Assembly: GCA_964017185.1 (NCBI GenBank)
Contig: OZ024879.1
Location: 44,151,883 to 44,215,882, forward strand
Direction: 5' to 3'
DNA length: 64,000 bases
Source of the DNA: Rugalucina vietnamica
Taxonomy: Eukaryota; Mollusca; Bivalvia; Lucinida; Lucinidae
Every line of letters begins with the position of its first letter. Within the stretch, counting starts at the first letter, position 1. The notes below the pieces were generated by a model that was not told the DNA's origin, did no database searches, and was given only the letters and a program-made list of their open reading frames with translations. Positions 10,371 to 21,372 of the stretch are shown piece after piece. The position numbers and the translations under genes are program-made.

Positions 10371-10556
10371 TATTTCTAAACCATTTTACTAAGCGATATC
10401 CAGATGTGCATGTCTGAGCGATATGTTATAACTCATTTTTAAAAGCAGCTACTCACAGGACCTCGTTCATCTATACTATGTGTATCGAGGTTATCTTGAC
10501 TACAAACGAATTTTGGTATAGTCCAAAACAATAATGCAAGCTTCTTGACGACTCTT

Positions 10557-10834
10557 CATTATGAAAACTTGCCTATGCAATAAACAGAGATTTTTTGAGC
10601 TTTAAAAACTGAACATTTTCAGCTGAAAAATGTGATATTTTTCTTATTTTTGCTCAAAACATAGATTGTGGGTACACATTAGAACCGCCTCGGCGAGGCG
10701 GTTCTAACGAGTACCCACAATCTATGTTTTGGAGCAAAAATAAGAAAAATAGCTATACCCCTGCAAACCCCAGTTTTACTATATAAAAGTGGGGTTTACA
10801 GGGGTATTCATTGCACGGACATGTTTTCCTGATG
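10557..10834 (-). mobile_element. MITE family 1 (copy-1 specific)
   Basis: CATTATGAAAACTTGCC to CATGTTTTCCTGATG with a near-perfect central hairpin at 10655-10735. The paralogous site (about 26455) lacks it. Confidence 0.85.
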
Positions 10835-10863
10835 TCAACCGCTGTCCTTGTATTTTCGAGCAT

Positions 10864-10996
10864 GAGCCGCTGTACAAGAAAACCAACAATCTGCATATGC
10901 GAAAACAAAGACACAGATAAGCTTCTAACCTTCTTCTGTAATTGTACAGCCCGGCTTGGTCTGATCCCAAATTATTGGTTTTCTCACGCACAGGCT
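10864..10996 (+). mobile_element. MITE family 2 deletion derivative
   Basis: GAGCCGCTGTACAAGAAAACC at the left and TTGGTTTTCTCACGCACAGGCT at the right. The central hairpin is lost. The orthologous derivative in copy 2 is 26483-26627. Confidence 0.65.
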
Positions 10997-11043
10997 AATA
11001 TTATTTAGTAGTTACATCATGTATAATATACAACCGTTTGAAA

Positions 11044-11085
11044 TAACAACAACAACAACAACAACAGCAACAACAACAAAAACAA
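11044..11085. repeat. (CAA)n microsatellite
   Basis: Runs of CAA with one CAG. A longer version lies at the paralogous site 26676-26770. Confidence 0.9.
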
Positions 11086-11499
11086 AGAAAGTAGAAATGT
11101 TTGTTTTTAAATCACTATGCCCCATATTGTATGCTTACCCCTAACCTGGCACATTTTGTATTATGCTTCATTGATTTCATTTGAATGAAGTGATGTTTCA
11201 TTTCTTGATGTAGCTGCAAGGTTGTGTATGTTTTTACTCCTATCCAGAAACAGAATGCAGGCTTTTGCAGAAAATTTAAAAAAAAAAAATCCGTATTAAT
11301 TGATGGTTAGTCAGGTGATCGTCTCTTCGGTCACATTAGATTTTCATTTTTGTTTTGTTTTCCAGAGGACACTTTGAAAGTTGGCATAACTCGGACAAGA
11401 AAAAATAAGGGTCAACTATACTTTCATGTGGAAAATTTGTAGGAAATTCCAAAACCCTAGCATACACCATTCAAAAGTTTAAAATATTGACACATACAC

Positions 11500-11644
11500 C
11501 ATCCCACAACCCACATACACATGCACGCAGGCACGCACGGGCGCGTGCGCGTGATCGCACAGACAGACAGGCACACACACCCACGCGCACACGTGCGCGC
11601 TCGCACAGACAGAGTTACACACACAGACGCACAAACACACACAA

Positions 11645-11679
<35 letters not shown>

Positions 11680-11689
11680 GAGAGTGTGT

Positions 11690-11740
<51 letters not shown>
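11500..11740. repeat. CA-rich then (GA)n simple sequence
   Basis: CA/CG-rich stretch followed by about 90 bases of GA. The paralogous tract is at 27160-27487. ORFs over it on both strands are low-complexity artefacts. Confidence 0.9.
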
Positions 11741-11741
<1 letters not shown>

Positions 11742-11889
11742 AATATCCTCTGACTGGTTGGGAGCATGAAACAACGAAGCTTAGTAAATGGGTGAAAAGA
11801 GGGTATATTTTGATATAAGGTACTATATTCTTGCTGAAGTTTATTTACTTACTCCCTGTGGTCGTTTTATTTTTACAGAACTTAAAGAC

Positions 11890-12017
11890 ATGATGAAGGT
11901 TTTGATTATACTGATCCTAGTTGTCGCGCCATTAAGCTATGCCAGTCCTAAAATTTGTGTTCCGCCGGCAAGATGGTACGACAATGAGTCTGACTGTTCT
12001 TACTACTGTCCTAGATA
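11890..12017 (+). CDS. secreted cysteine-rich peptide gene 1, coding exon 1
   Basis: A splice acceptor TTTTATTTTTACAG ends at 11878 and the first ATG follows at 11890. The exon encodes a hydrophobic signal sequence (MMKVLIILILVVAPLSYA) and then three cysteines spaced C-x12-C-x3-C. A donor GTGAGT begins at 12018, overlapping an in-frame TAG that is used only if the intron is retained. The exon is 128 nt and ends in phase 2. It joins exon 15674-15788 for an 80-residue product. The paralogue 27895-28022 has the same length, phase and splice sites. A 5' untranslated exon must lie upstream. The family is not recognised with certainty: paired C-x3-C and later C-x1-C motifs recall CSalpha-beta host-defence peptides of molluscs, but a toxin-like or other secreted role is equally open. 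Confidence 0.7.
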
Positions 12018-12111
12018 GTGAGTATCACCAGTTCAACACAAGTGATGATTCATTTAGCAAGGCCGAGAAAACTGCTTCTCTTTGATTGTCAATCAGAATA
12101 CCAAAACTTTA

Positions 12112-12330
12112 TGTCCGTGAAATAAAAAAAAACCTTGAACCCCACTTTGATATGTTAAATCTAGGGTTTGCAGGGACAGACCTTTCAATTTTATCTTTGA
12201 TTGCGGGTACGTACTCGTTAGAACCGCCTCACCAAGGCGGTTCTAACGTGTACCATCGACCTATGTTTTGAGCAAAAAAATCCATAGTTTTCTGATGAAA
12301 TATTCTTACCATTCAGGCATCAATTTCGAC
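12112..12330 (+). mobile_element. MITE family 1, decayed
   Basis: Fragments ACCCCACTTTGATATGTTAAA, GAACCGCCTCACCAAGGCGG and TATGTTTTGAGCAAAAA. The paralogue starts at 28135. Confidence 0.6.
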
Positions 12331-12340
12331 ATAATTTAAG

Positions 12341-12487
12341 CCGCCTCATGGGAAAACCAACAATCTGCATAGGCGAAAAGAAAGGCGCAGATCAGCTTCG
12401 CAGTAACTGCGAAGCTGATCAGCGCCTTTGTTTTCGCTACTCGGATAGTACAATTCCTCTTCTACTTAAATCCGAAATTTCAAGCTA
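12341..12487 (+). mobile_element. MITE family 2, right end missing
   Basis: AGCCGCCTCATGGGAAAACC then the intact hairpin CAGATCAGCTTCGCAG/CTGCGAAGCTGATCAG. The sequence leaves the family near 12487, where the segmental duplication resumes. Confidence 0.7.
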
Positions 12488-12689
12488 CAGCGTCCATCGT
12501 TATCTGACTGCGTCTGTAGCGCGCTCATACAGGGTGTCGTTAAGTTACTGCGCTCATGTTGCATTTGCATGCCACTCGCTGCCACGGCAAAACGCTCTTT
12601 TGATGATTTCACCAAGCTTCTGTTGCGTTTGCAATGCGCTGTCACGATATTGCATTCCTGTGTAGTCTTCACCCCGCCCATTGGCTTTT

Positions 12690-13520
12690 CATCATAACAA
12701 AAGCACAAAGAGGTGAAAGAAGATATACAACCAGAGGACAAATGGTCATGTAAACGCTCACCTGAGATCTGCTGTATATACCAATAAACATGTTTGAATA
12801 TTTTAGAAAAATGTCCCAGTTTAGGGGCAGATGAAGCCCTGGGGTCATTTTTTTTGTTTAAAGAATAATCAATATCCTGCCCTTTTGCCAAATAATCCTA
12901 CAAGTTTTCCCTTCAAATGACATTTTAACAGATTGCCCATTCAAATACATAGGCAACCCATGTTGACCTTGCCTTAAAACAGGTCAAGGTCATCACAGTG
13001 TCATGATTTATATACAGATTGTAGTACTTGAATCATCAATGCTTAATGCCAAGTATCTTAGAAACAGCTTTACCAGTTTCGGACAGGAAGGTTTTTTAAG
13101 GGTTTTACCTTACATGTATATGGGCATGGCGGCCATCTTGGTCATGTGACCTGGATTATTTATATACACATTGGTTCCCCTTTCCTATAAACGCATCTTA
13201 TAAAATTTGGCTTTGATTGGCCGAGCGGTTTCAGAGAAGAAGATCTTAGAATAGTATTGTAATATACATGTATATTGCCCCGGGACGGGGACAGACCAAC
13301 CCCTGGAGTCCAAATTGTTTTCAGAATCACACATCTTCAGTTCATTTTGCCCATTTCCTGCATGATTTTTTCCTTTCAAATGACATTAAAACAATTTTCC
13401 TCATTCAAATGCATGGGCGACCTATGTTGACCTTGCCGTAAAATAGGTCAAGGTCATCCAAAGGTCATAATTTATAAACACATAGTAGTACCCCAGTCCC
13501 CGATGCTTCATGCCAAGTTT
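12690..13520 (-). repeat. AGCTCACC-type mollusc repeat, reverse orientation, in the intron
   Basis: Reverse of the 38527-40943 repeat. It opens with GAGGACAAATGGTCATGTAAA, then CTCACCTGAGATCTGC, CAAGGTCATC, GGCCATCTTGGTCA and TTGATTGGCCGAGCGGTTTC. The paralogue is at 29390-30200. Confidence 0.8.
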
Positions 13521-13660
13521 CGTTGAAGCTGACCAGCGCCTTTGTTTTTGCTACACAGATAGTACAATCCCTCTTCTTCCTGTATCTGAAATATCATGGT
13601 TCTAGCTTTCTCCTGTCACTGTACAGGACGGGTTGTGTCTGGCCTGGTCGGAAACCAAAA
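13521..13660 (+). mobile_element. MITE family 2, diverged right half
   Basis: GAAGCTGACCAGCGCCTTTG, ACACAGATAGTACAATCC and GGCCTGGTCGGAAACCAAAA follow the order of the family 2 right arm. The paralogue 30206-30560 is split by a family 1 MITE. Confidence 0.6.
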
Positions 13661-13734
13661 GTGTTTTTTTTCTCATGCAATGACTCTAGGTAACTGGCCA
13701 GATATGGTCCCCCCGGGGGGGGGGGGGGATTTCG

Positions 13735-14279
13735 CAGACCATGATTTTCATATAGCCTGATGTCTAAGAAGTTTTTTGAAACACAATAGCCCTCTGCAAA
13801 GTGTAGCGTAATCCTGTAACAGCGAGTTACGTGTGTTACCTACCTAAAATCCAAATATACCTGTTGAATTTAAATGTGCAATAGACTTTAAAATAAACAT
13901 TGCTCTAATGACCAAAACTGAGTTTCAAATACTAGCAGACATTCTTAGCAACAATGTGAGACTTTAATTTCCATGTCACTCTGTCACAGTGTAACATATT
14001 TAACATTTTTTTCACAAAGTTCATCTTAAATGCATATATGTTGCTAAGTTATCCTTTTGTGGTTCTGCTCCCCGTTAGACGGAATTGTGTAGACCATGAT
14101 TTACATATAGCCTGATGTTTTAAAAGTTTTTAATAAGTTAGCCCTCTGTAAAATGTAGCATAATCGTATAACACTAAAATTACGTACGTTACCTACCGAA
14201 AATCTAATTTTTACCGTTGAATTTAAATATGCCATAGAATTAAAATAAACATTCTTTTATTGATCTAAATTGGTTTTCA
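13735..14279 (+). repeat. tandem repeat of about 345 bp, second unit interrupted
   Basis: GACCATGATTTTCATATAGCC and GACCATGATTTACATATAGCC start two similar units. Unit 2 is broken at 14280 by the 1,335-bp element and resumes at 15625 (AATAGAAATATTCTAAGCC). Confidence 0.7.
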
Positions 14280-14284
14280 AATAA

Positions 14285-15619
14285 CACGGCTAACAAACCT
14301 TTAAATGCGTAACCGCCGGTTAAGAAAGAAAATCCGATTCACGCCCTTCCGGTTCCGCATATGAAGACCAAGAAAAGGTAAACAAAACATACACTACTAG
14401 GATCGATTGATGATTATATTTTAGTACAGAAATATATCGATTATCTATGAATGCTATTTTGTCACTTATTTACTATTGTAACTCAGCACCAAAGTAGCTC
14501 GCAAAATAATTTGATGGTCTTTGAGTTAATAATTCCCTTCTTCGAACCTGGTGTTCCAACAAGGCCAAAGTCGGCGAAATACAACTAAAAATTGGACAAT
14601 TTGCTGGTAAATATCAAATTTTAGTGATTGTTCCACGACAAATTTACAGATATGTATTAACTAAATTGCATCTGATGTCTGTGCCAGTATTTCGTTGTGT
14701 TAGTGCCCGTCATTATCGATTTGAAAGGAAGGGAAAGATGGGTACGCATTTAATCATTAAAATATGAAGGATATATTTCAAGATACGTTTGAAAACCTCA
14801 ACCTGTTCAAGTTGTAGTATTTATTTCTCTGTAAAGCGTTTTGAAAGAAATAAAACCAAGAAAAAACAAATTAAAGTATACAGAATGCTGTAAAATCGTC
14901 TTCATGAACAGGAATATCATGCATGTGAACTATTGTATTACATGTATTTCATAGACAGTTTGTATTATTTTATATCAACCATTTTCACTGCAAATATCAC
15001 AAACACACCAAATTTGAGTAAGCAACTATTAAGAAAGGACGAGAGAATGTGACAATAATCTTCAGCGTAAAACAATTAACAAAAACAAAAACTTTAATAC
15101 ATGTGTTCTATAATGACTATATATTGCTATCATTCTAATGATTAAATTCGTAACCGAAATGTTGACACAGCTTTTAACCACATATGCATAGAATGCATTG
15201 ACCAGAGGCAACGAAACTGTCACGAGACCTCACACAATGTTAAACTCGTCTGCGCACTGTATTGCTTTCCGTTAATATGGACGTAATGAGCGGAAATCTA
15301 AAAATATCCCTGCGACTGACCCACATTTTCGTCGTGTACAATGCAATCCCAATGTGTGTTTTGGGGTAGGGAATAAAAATTATGATTATAAAGAAAAAAT
15401 TCTGGAAATCCTTTGGGGTCCAAATATAGCAATGTCTAACTAATAAAATAGCATTGAGAGAATTATAATATTTGTCTTCGAATCGAAATATTTTACTCGG
15501 AAACACGAGCTGCAAAAGTTTGTTTACCTTTTGTTGGTCATCTGATGCGAAACCGGAAGGACATGAATCGGATTTCTTTTCTTAACCGCGGTTACGCATT
15601 TAAAGGTTTGTTAGCCGTG
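14285..15619. mobile_element. non-autonomous DNA transposon, about 105-bp TIRs, 5-bp TSD AATAA
   Basis: Left and right termini both read inward CACGGCTAACAAACCTTTAA and remain alignable for about 105 bp (14285-14390 and 15515-15619). AATAA flanks both sides (14280-14284, 15620-15624), and the unit-1 repeat at about 13928 supplies an empty site. There is no ORF of transposase length. A 5-bp target duplication and CAC-start are compatible with Transib-like elements but do not prove it. Confidence 0.85.
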
Positions 15620-15673
15620 AATAATAGAAATATTCTAAGCCACAATATACAAATGTTGCTATATCTCTTTCAG

Positions 15674-15788
15674 TTGCAAGACGTCTTTATGTTCCACAAC
15701 CCCATGCTATTGTCATACAGAAGCGGATGGTGTTTGTGTGGAAAATCTTTTTATATATTTTCTTTGCGCTTGTACATGTGTGCAGTAG
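15674..15788 (+). CDS. secreted cysteine-rich peptide gene 1, coding exon 2
   Basis: The acceptor ATATCTCTTTCAG ends at 15673. The first base completes the split Tyr codon and the next codon is Cys. The exon encodes eight cysteines spaced C-x4-C-x4-C-x1-C-x7-C-x9-C-x1-C-x1-C and ends with TAG at 15786-15788. With exon 1 the spacing is C-x12-C-x3-C-x3-C-x4-C-x4-C-x1-C-x7-C-x9-C-x1-C-x1-C, identical to gene 2. The 3.66-kb intron is filled with repeats and the 1,335-bp transposon. No clear AATAAA signal was seen nearby. Eleven cysteines is an odd number, which would leave one free or allow an intermolecular bond. Confidence 0.65.
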
Positions 15789-15912
15789 TAATTTCCCTGA
15801 CAACACCAGTTCCAAGGGGATTAGTAATTCTTTGGACTTTGTTTGAACAGATTTGGTCCCAGCGTCTACTTTCAACAGAAGAACGTATAACCCCTTAAAT
15901 CCTATTTTGTAG

Positions 15913-16320
15913 CATCAGGAGTACATGTGTATGTCCGTGAAATATATACCCCCTTGTACCCCACTTTCATAAAGCAAAACTGGGGCATGCAGGGGTATAC
16001 CTATTTTCCCCTAAAATTATATTTTTGTAGTAAAACGGATTTCACAAGGGTTTGCATTGGTTCTTATTTTCGATCCCAAGCATAAATTGCGGGTACTCGT
16101 CAGAACCACCTCAGCGAGGCGATGCTAACGTGTACCCACAACCTATGCATGGAGCAAATTAACCTCGAGTTTTGGAGTGAATTTTTTTTTCCGATTACGC
16201 CATTTGCTGAGTATGGTCTACTTTTACCTTTGAATAAAAAAAGCATTTTCTTTTAAATAAAACTATTAAATTTGCACAGGTCTAAATATCTCAGTATACT
16301 ACATGGCGTGTTTTCGTGAA
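15913..16320 (+). mobile_element. MITE family 1, long diverged variant
   Basis: CATCAGGAGTACATGTG start, ACTGGGGCATGCAGGGGTAT, a reduced hairpin (GAACCACCTCAGCGAGGCGA) and a CATGGCGTGTTTTCGTGAA end. About 100 bp of extra interior is shared with the paralogue 30848-31245. Confidence 0.65.
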
Positions 16321-16342
16321 GTACCTCCTATCTCTGACTCCT

Positions 16343-16621
16343 CATTACGAAAACACGCCCATGCAATATACAGAGATTTTTTAAGTTGTAAAAATTGAAA
16401 ATTTTCGGTAGAATGTTTTCAATATTTTTCTTATTTTTGCTCAAAACATAGATTGTGGGTACACGTTAGAACCGCCTCGCCGAGGCGGTTCTAACGAGTA
16501 CCCACAATCTATGTTTTGGAGCAAAAATAAGAAAAATAGGTATACCCCTGCAAACCCCAGTTTTTCTATATAAAAGTGGGGTTTAATGGGGTATTCATTG
16601 CACGGACATGTTTTCCTGATG
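16343..16621 (-). mobile_element. MITE family 1, intact (copy-1 specific)
   Basis: CATTACGAAAACACGCCC to CATGTTTTCCTGATG, with a hairpin at 16430-16530 whose arms show only the family-specific differences. It is not found at the paralogous region near 31250. Confidence 0.85.
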
Positions 16622-16801
16622 TGATAACCAACCAAAGACTTCACCATTAGAGATTGTTTGTAATATTTCTGAATTTGCTGTATGTAATTGCATAAATTTG
16701 TATTCCCATATTTGTAAATGTTTATAGCCAAAGGCATTTTGCTGATTTTTGCTCATAAATTTGATTATAGTACTTGGTCTGACGGCTCATCCCACAAAAT
16801 A

Positions 16802-16992
16802 CATTCAGAAAATCATGTCCGTGTAATGTATACTCCTCTTATATATAGAAAAACTGGGTTATGCAGGGGTATATATCTATTTTTCATATTTTGCTCTAAA
16901 ACATAGATTTTGGGTACATGTCAGAACCGCCTCGGCCAGGCGGTTCTAACGTGTACCCAAAATCTATGTTTTAGAGCAAAAATAAGAAACAA
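16802..16992 (+). mobile_element. MITE family 1, left part; right part displaced to about 18560-18627
   Basis: ATTCAGAAAATCATGTCCGTG and the hairpin are here. The matching right end (TTACAGCTTG...GGGTAATG) appears only after 18560. In the paralogue 31271-31522 the two parts are adjacent, so about 1.57 kb was inserted or rearranged here. Confidence 0.6.
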
Positions 16993-18560
16993 GAAAATTA
17001 TAGCATGTTCTTAGTAACATGCTATACGGAGGGGTTCATAGAAATTTGGAAGTTTAAAATAATATGAGATAGTGATAAGTCTACACCGACAAGAAGAATG
17101 ATTCCTTCAGTAACGTATAGTGCATTTTGATATCAAATAAAACAGATACTGTGTTAAACCGTGAATGGTTTCATCACCATACGTCTGAAAAATTGTTGAC
17201 TTGACCTTTAAAACTTAAAATAAACAAACAAACAAACATATGTAAAATTCCATCAGCAAAGGAAATTTTATTCAAAATTTCAAACATATATTCTTGCTAT
17301 CTGAGTGACCCAAAGTTGTATAGCGTGCTGTGTCTAACCTGATTAGATTCTTTGATTCTCCCAACAAAGATGAAAGTTTGAGTTTCTAGTGCCAGTCAGA
17401 ATAATACTAAATATCACAGAATCAAGCAATAATGGAAGGACAGCATGGTTCGAATTTTTCAAACCTGTGTTATAAATATAATTTAAATCTAAGGTTGTGT
17501 GACATAAGCCCAAATCTGCTAGCACGTGATCCAAATGGTATAATCTTAAAAATGGGGTTAAACTGAAACCCCATAAATCTGCATCCATGAGGCTTGGTTA
17601 GGGGTAGTGTGATCCAGACTTTGCATCAGCTGTTTGTTTTGTAAATTACACTGGCAAAATGTCTCGGACATTCACCTAGTTATACTCTATTTTCCGTAAC
17701 AAAAATGTGAAATAATACATGTTTGTAGACATGTTACATTTCAAGTTGACGTTTTCTGTGAACATACTTTCAAAACTTAAAAAAGTCACATAGTTGAAAC
17801 AGAAAAGAAATGAATCAAAAGTTTCCGAATTCCCCAATTTTTTCCTAAAATCTGATATCTTTTGTGAACTTTTGCACTACAGCAATTTAGCTATTTTGTC
17901 ACCACTTGAAATTACAAACGGTTTTTATTATCTCTATGTCCGTTCCGTGTCGTTTCGGACAATTTCGGTCCAATCCGGTAACTCGTGATACCGCATGTCA
18001 ATCATCTACATGTATGTACAGCGGACGTGAAAGGAAGCAACATAGTTTCATATGGTTCGTTTTCCGACAAAAAACAACAACAAAAAAAAAACAAAAACAA
18101 AAAAAAAAAAAAAAAACAAAAAAAAAAAACAAAAAAAAAAAAAAAAAAAAAAAAAACCATAAATAGGTCAACGAGAGAGTTCGTCCAAATCGTATAGTTT
18201 AAAAACATTTGAAACTAAGCAACAGTAGTTTTAAAATATCATTTAACAATACAGCTCCAGTTTTATCATAAGCATCGGATGTACTGATCTTGTTAGCGTG
18301 AAGAAAATAGATTTATTTATCGAAGTGAAAGTGACAAAAAAAAATGGCCGACAAAACAAACACTAGCCTAGTCTAGCCTCGAAGTGCATGGGGCCCAAGA
18401 AAGGGAATTCATTATCGTGTATAGAAACAGAAATGAAAATGCACCTTCATAAACCCCTAAGGAGCCTTATTACGTCAAATGATTGACAGAATACTGAAAA
18501 CATATGGAGGGGTCAATACTACGGTTAATGGCTGCCCTCCAGAAAAATACTCTGAATTTT
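16993..18560. other. copy-1 specific insertion, no gene recognised
   Basis: Separates two halves of a MITE that are contiguous in the paralogue. It contains an A/C-rich low-complexity tract at 18080-18156 and unremarkable AT-rich DNA. Neither terminal repeats nor a coding region were recognised. Confidence 0.5.
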
Positions 18561-19090
18561 TTTTTTAAATTTTACAGCTTGAATATTCTTTTTATATTGC
18601 ATGTGCGTATTTGGGTAATGGCAGTCATATACAGACATCCATTTTTGTTTTGTGCTAAATATAAACAAAGCAAAAACAGTTATGTTTATCTTTTATATAC
18701 ACATGGAAAAAAATTAGGGAACACTTTAATCTCTTGGGAAAAGTTTGAAAAAAAAAATTTACTTTGTTTCTGGCGATACTGAGATTTATATCACACAAAA
18801 TTCATAAATTGTCCTAGCTATAGGTTCACAATCTTTTGCCTTCGTGCTATGGAGGATACAAAATGCCATACATGAAAAACTCCTCTCTTACTGAATACCA
18901 GTTTGCCTTTTTTGACAGCGAAACTTTGCGCGCCAGTCGCAAAACGTTTTTAAAAGGGATTATTTTTTTTTTTGAGCGTTGCGCGATCGCTCAAAGCATC
19001 GCGACACCTGCACTGTATCTCCCATGACCAACGCCTTTGCATGTTCCTGTGGGGACCAAGCGACCTTGCTCCTCCACCTGGACTCTTCAA

Positions 19091-19369
19091 CATTACGAAA
19101 ACTTGTCCATGCAATATACAGAGATTGTTTTCAGCTTTAAAAATTGAAAATTTCATTGGAAAAAAATTGATATTTTTCTTTTTTTTGCTCAAAACATAGA
19201 TTGTGGGTACACGTTAGAACCGCCTCGGTGAGGCGGTTCTAACGAGTACCCACAATCTATGTTTTGGAGCAAAAATAAGAAAAATAGACCTACACCTGCA
19301 TACCCCAGTTTTGCTATATAAAAGTGGGGTTCAAGGGGGTATACATTACACGGACATGTTTTCCTGATG
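19091..19369 (-). mobile_element. MITE family 1, intact
   Basis: CATTACGAAAACTTGTCC to CATGTTTTCCTGATG. Hairpin arms are complete around CCGCCTCGGTGAGGCGG. Confidence 0.85.
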
Positions 19370-19417
19370 ACAGATTACTACTCTTCAAATAGCTGCTCAC
19401 ACAGCTATCGATGGGGA

Positions 19418-19560
19418 GCGTGGTGGTCTGGTGGCATCTGAATAGATAGATCCTTAGTTCGATTCCCACACATTATATCCTTGACGAAGCCACATTAACT
19501 CCCAAGAGTGCTGGTTAATACCCAGTATATATATTTGCAGTACTTGGAAAATAGCGCAGT
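19418..19560 (+). repeat. tRNA-derived SINE
   Basis: GAGCGTGGTGGTCTGGTGGC (A-box region), TTAGTTCGATTCCCAC (B box), then a tail resembling the 42690 SINE (AACTCCCAAGAGTGCTGGTTAA). Confidence 0.65.
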
Positions 19561-19870
19561 GTTCCTTTAAAAATGAGCAGTATATAATATAGCTGATTTA
19601 TGGTTTTCGTAGAAAAAGAATGGAAAATTAAGTGCAAAACTTTATTCTAAAGTCAAATACAATGGCATCTTGTCATACCTATTTATGCTTCTTGGATAGT
19701 TGATAAATCATCAAATGATGTTTTTCCTCTGCGAAGTCACATAATCAGAGAAGTAAGAATTTACTTGTTTAAAACGTTGCACATTTACTGCTATTTGTAC
19801 ATTGTTCATGTGTGTTTGGATGTCTTACGTGACACAGAAAGACGTTCAAGAAACATGGTCACAATAATTA

Positions 19871-21082
19871 TGTCTCCCCCCGACAAGGTCGGGAGACATA
19901 TTGTTTTTCCCCGTGTGTCTGTCTGTCCGTCTGTCCGTCAGTCCGTCCGTCTGTCCGTCTGTCCGTCACAAATCGTGTCCGCTCTATAACTGGAAAACCG
20001 TTAAAGATTTTTCAATGAAACTTGGTACACTTGTAAACCATGTCGAGACGATGTGTCATGCACAAGAACCATAACTCTAGCTTGAAAATTTTTGGAGTTA
20101 TTTTCCTTTGATTATTTTCGATACAATTTCGTGTCCGGTCTATAACTTGAAAACCATTTAAGATTTTTCAATAAAACTTGGTACACTTATTAAGCATGAT
20201 CAGACAATGTGTCATGCACCAGAATCATAACTCTGGCTTGAGTATTTTATGAGTTATTTACCTTTGATTATTTTCCATACAATTTTGTGTCCGCTCTATA
20301 ACTCAAAAACTGTAAGAGATATTTCAATGAAACTTGGTACACTTATAAAGCACGATGAGATGATGTGTCGTGTTAAAGAACCATAACTCTTGCTTGCATA
20401 TCTTTGGAGTAGTTTCCCTTTGATTATTTTCCATATAATTTCGTGTCCACTCTATAACTTGAAAACCGTAAGAGAAATTTCAGTGAAACTTGGTACACTT
20501 ATAAAGCACGATGAGTGTCATGCACAAGAATTATAACTCTTGCTTTCATATCTTTGGAGTTATTTCCCTTTGATTATTTTTCCATACAATTTCATGTCCG
20601 CTCTATAACTTGAAAACCGTAAGAAATATTTCAATGAAACTTGGTACACTTATAAAGCACGATGAGATGATGTGTCATGCTAAAGAACCATAACTCTTGC
20701 TTGCATATCTTTGGAGTTATTTCCCTTTGATTATTTTTCATACAATTTTGTGTCTGCTCTATAACTCAAAAACCATTAGAGATTTTTCAATGAAACATGG
20801 TACACTTTTATAAAGCGTGGTGAGACGATGTGTCATGCTCAAGAATCACTACTCTTGCTTTCATATCTTTGTAGTTATTTCCCTTTGATTATTTTCCATA
20901 CAATTTCGTGCCCGCTCTATAACTTGAAAACCGTAAGAGATATTTCAATGAAACTTGGAACACTTATACAACAGAATAACAGGATATGTGATGCAGAAGA
21001 ACTATAACTCTTGCTTGCATATATTGGACATGCACTTAGAAAGGGGGGAGACATCAGTTTTCACATAGAAAACAAATTCTAG
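19871..21082 (+). repeat. 156-bp tandem repeat element with hairpin head
   Basis: It begins with the palindrome TGTCTCCCCCCGAC/GTCGGGAGACA and a (GTCYGTCC)n stretch. Seven units of about 156 bp follow: the anchor CTTGGTACACTT or a variant recurs at 20021, 20177, 20333, 20489, 20640, 20796 and 20954. It ends with GGGGGAGACATCAG, the hairpin GTTTTCACATAGAAAAC and then TTCTAGTT. The 3' hairpin followed by CTAG-T is Helitron-like, so a non-autonomous Helitron is possible. Confidence 0.75.
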
Positions 21083-21337
21083 TTATATATAATTTCATTC
21101 TGGAAAATTGTCATCTGTGGGAAATGTAAATGACCAGGTCATTTTAATATAGGTTCATTGTTTGTAAACTAACCGTTAGGCGTGGCGTATTCTTGTACCC
21201 ACGAGGTACCAGGATGACGCCATTTCTTCGGACTTCATGGAAGAAGAAATGATTTGAGGCAAAGTCTCAAACAAACAACATTTGCGTGCGGGACCAGCAT
21301 ATCCAAAGTAAGCTCAAATGGATATTTTTATACTGAA

Positions 21338-21372
<35 letters not shown>

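Larger units (their letters stand above)
7110..18900 (+). repeat. segmental duplication, copy 1
   Basis: Colinear with 23330-31860. Matching blocks include 7110-7260/23330-23450, 7545-8545/23450-24540, 8530-8770/25200-25430, 9840-10550/25560-26450, 10840-12100/26460-28100, 12490-13720/29170-30560, 15660-16330/30593-31250 and 18600-18900/31550-31860. The copies differ by insertions, mainly MITEs. The duplication carries the cysteine-rich peptide gene. Confidence 0.85.

Noticed and set aside
11457-11774. Overlapping ORFs on both strands over CA/GA repeats (also 27122-27565)
   Set aside because: Low-complexity microsatellite translation with no coding evidence.
12466-12891. 141-residue minus-strand ORF
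   Set aside because: Runs across a MITE 2 end and the mollusc repeat; composite of unrelated repeats.
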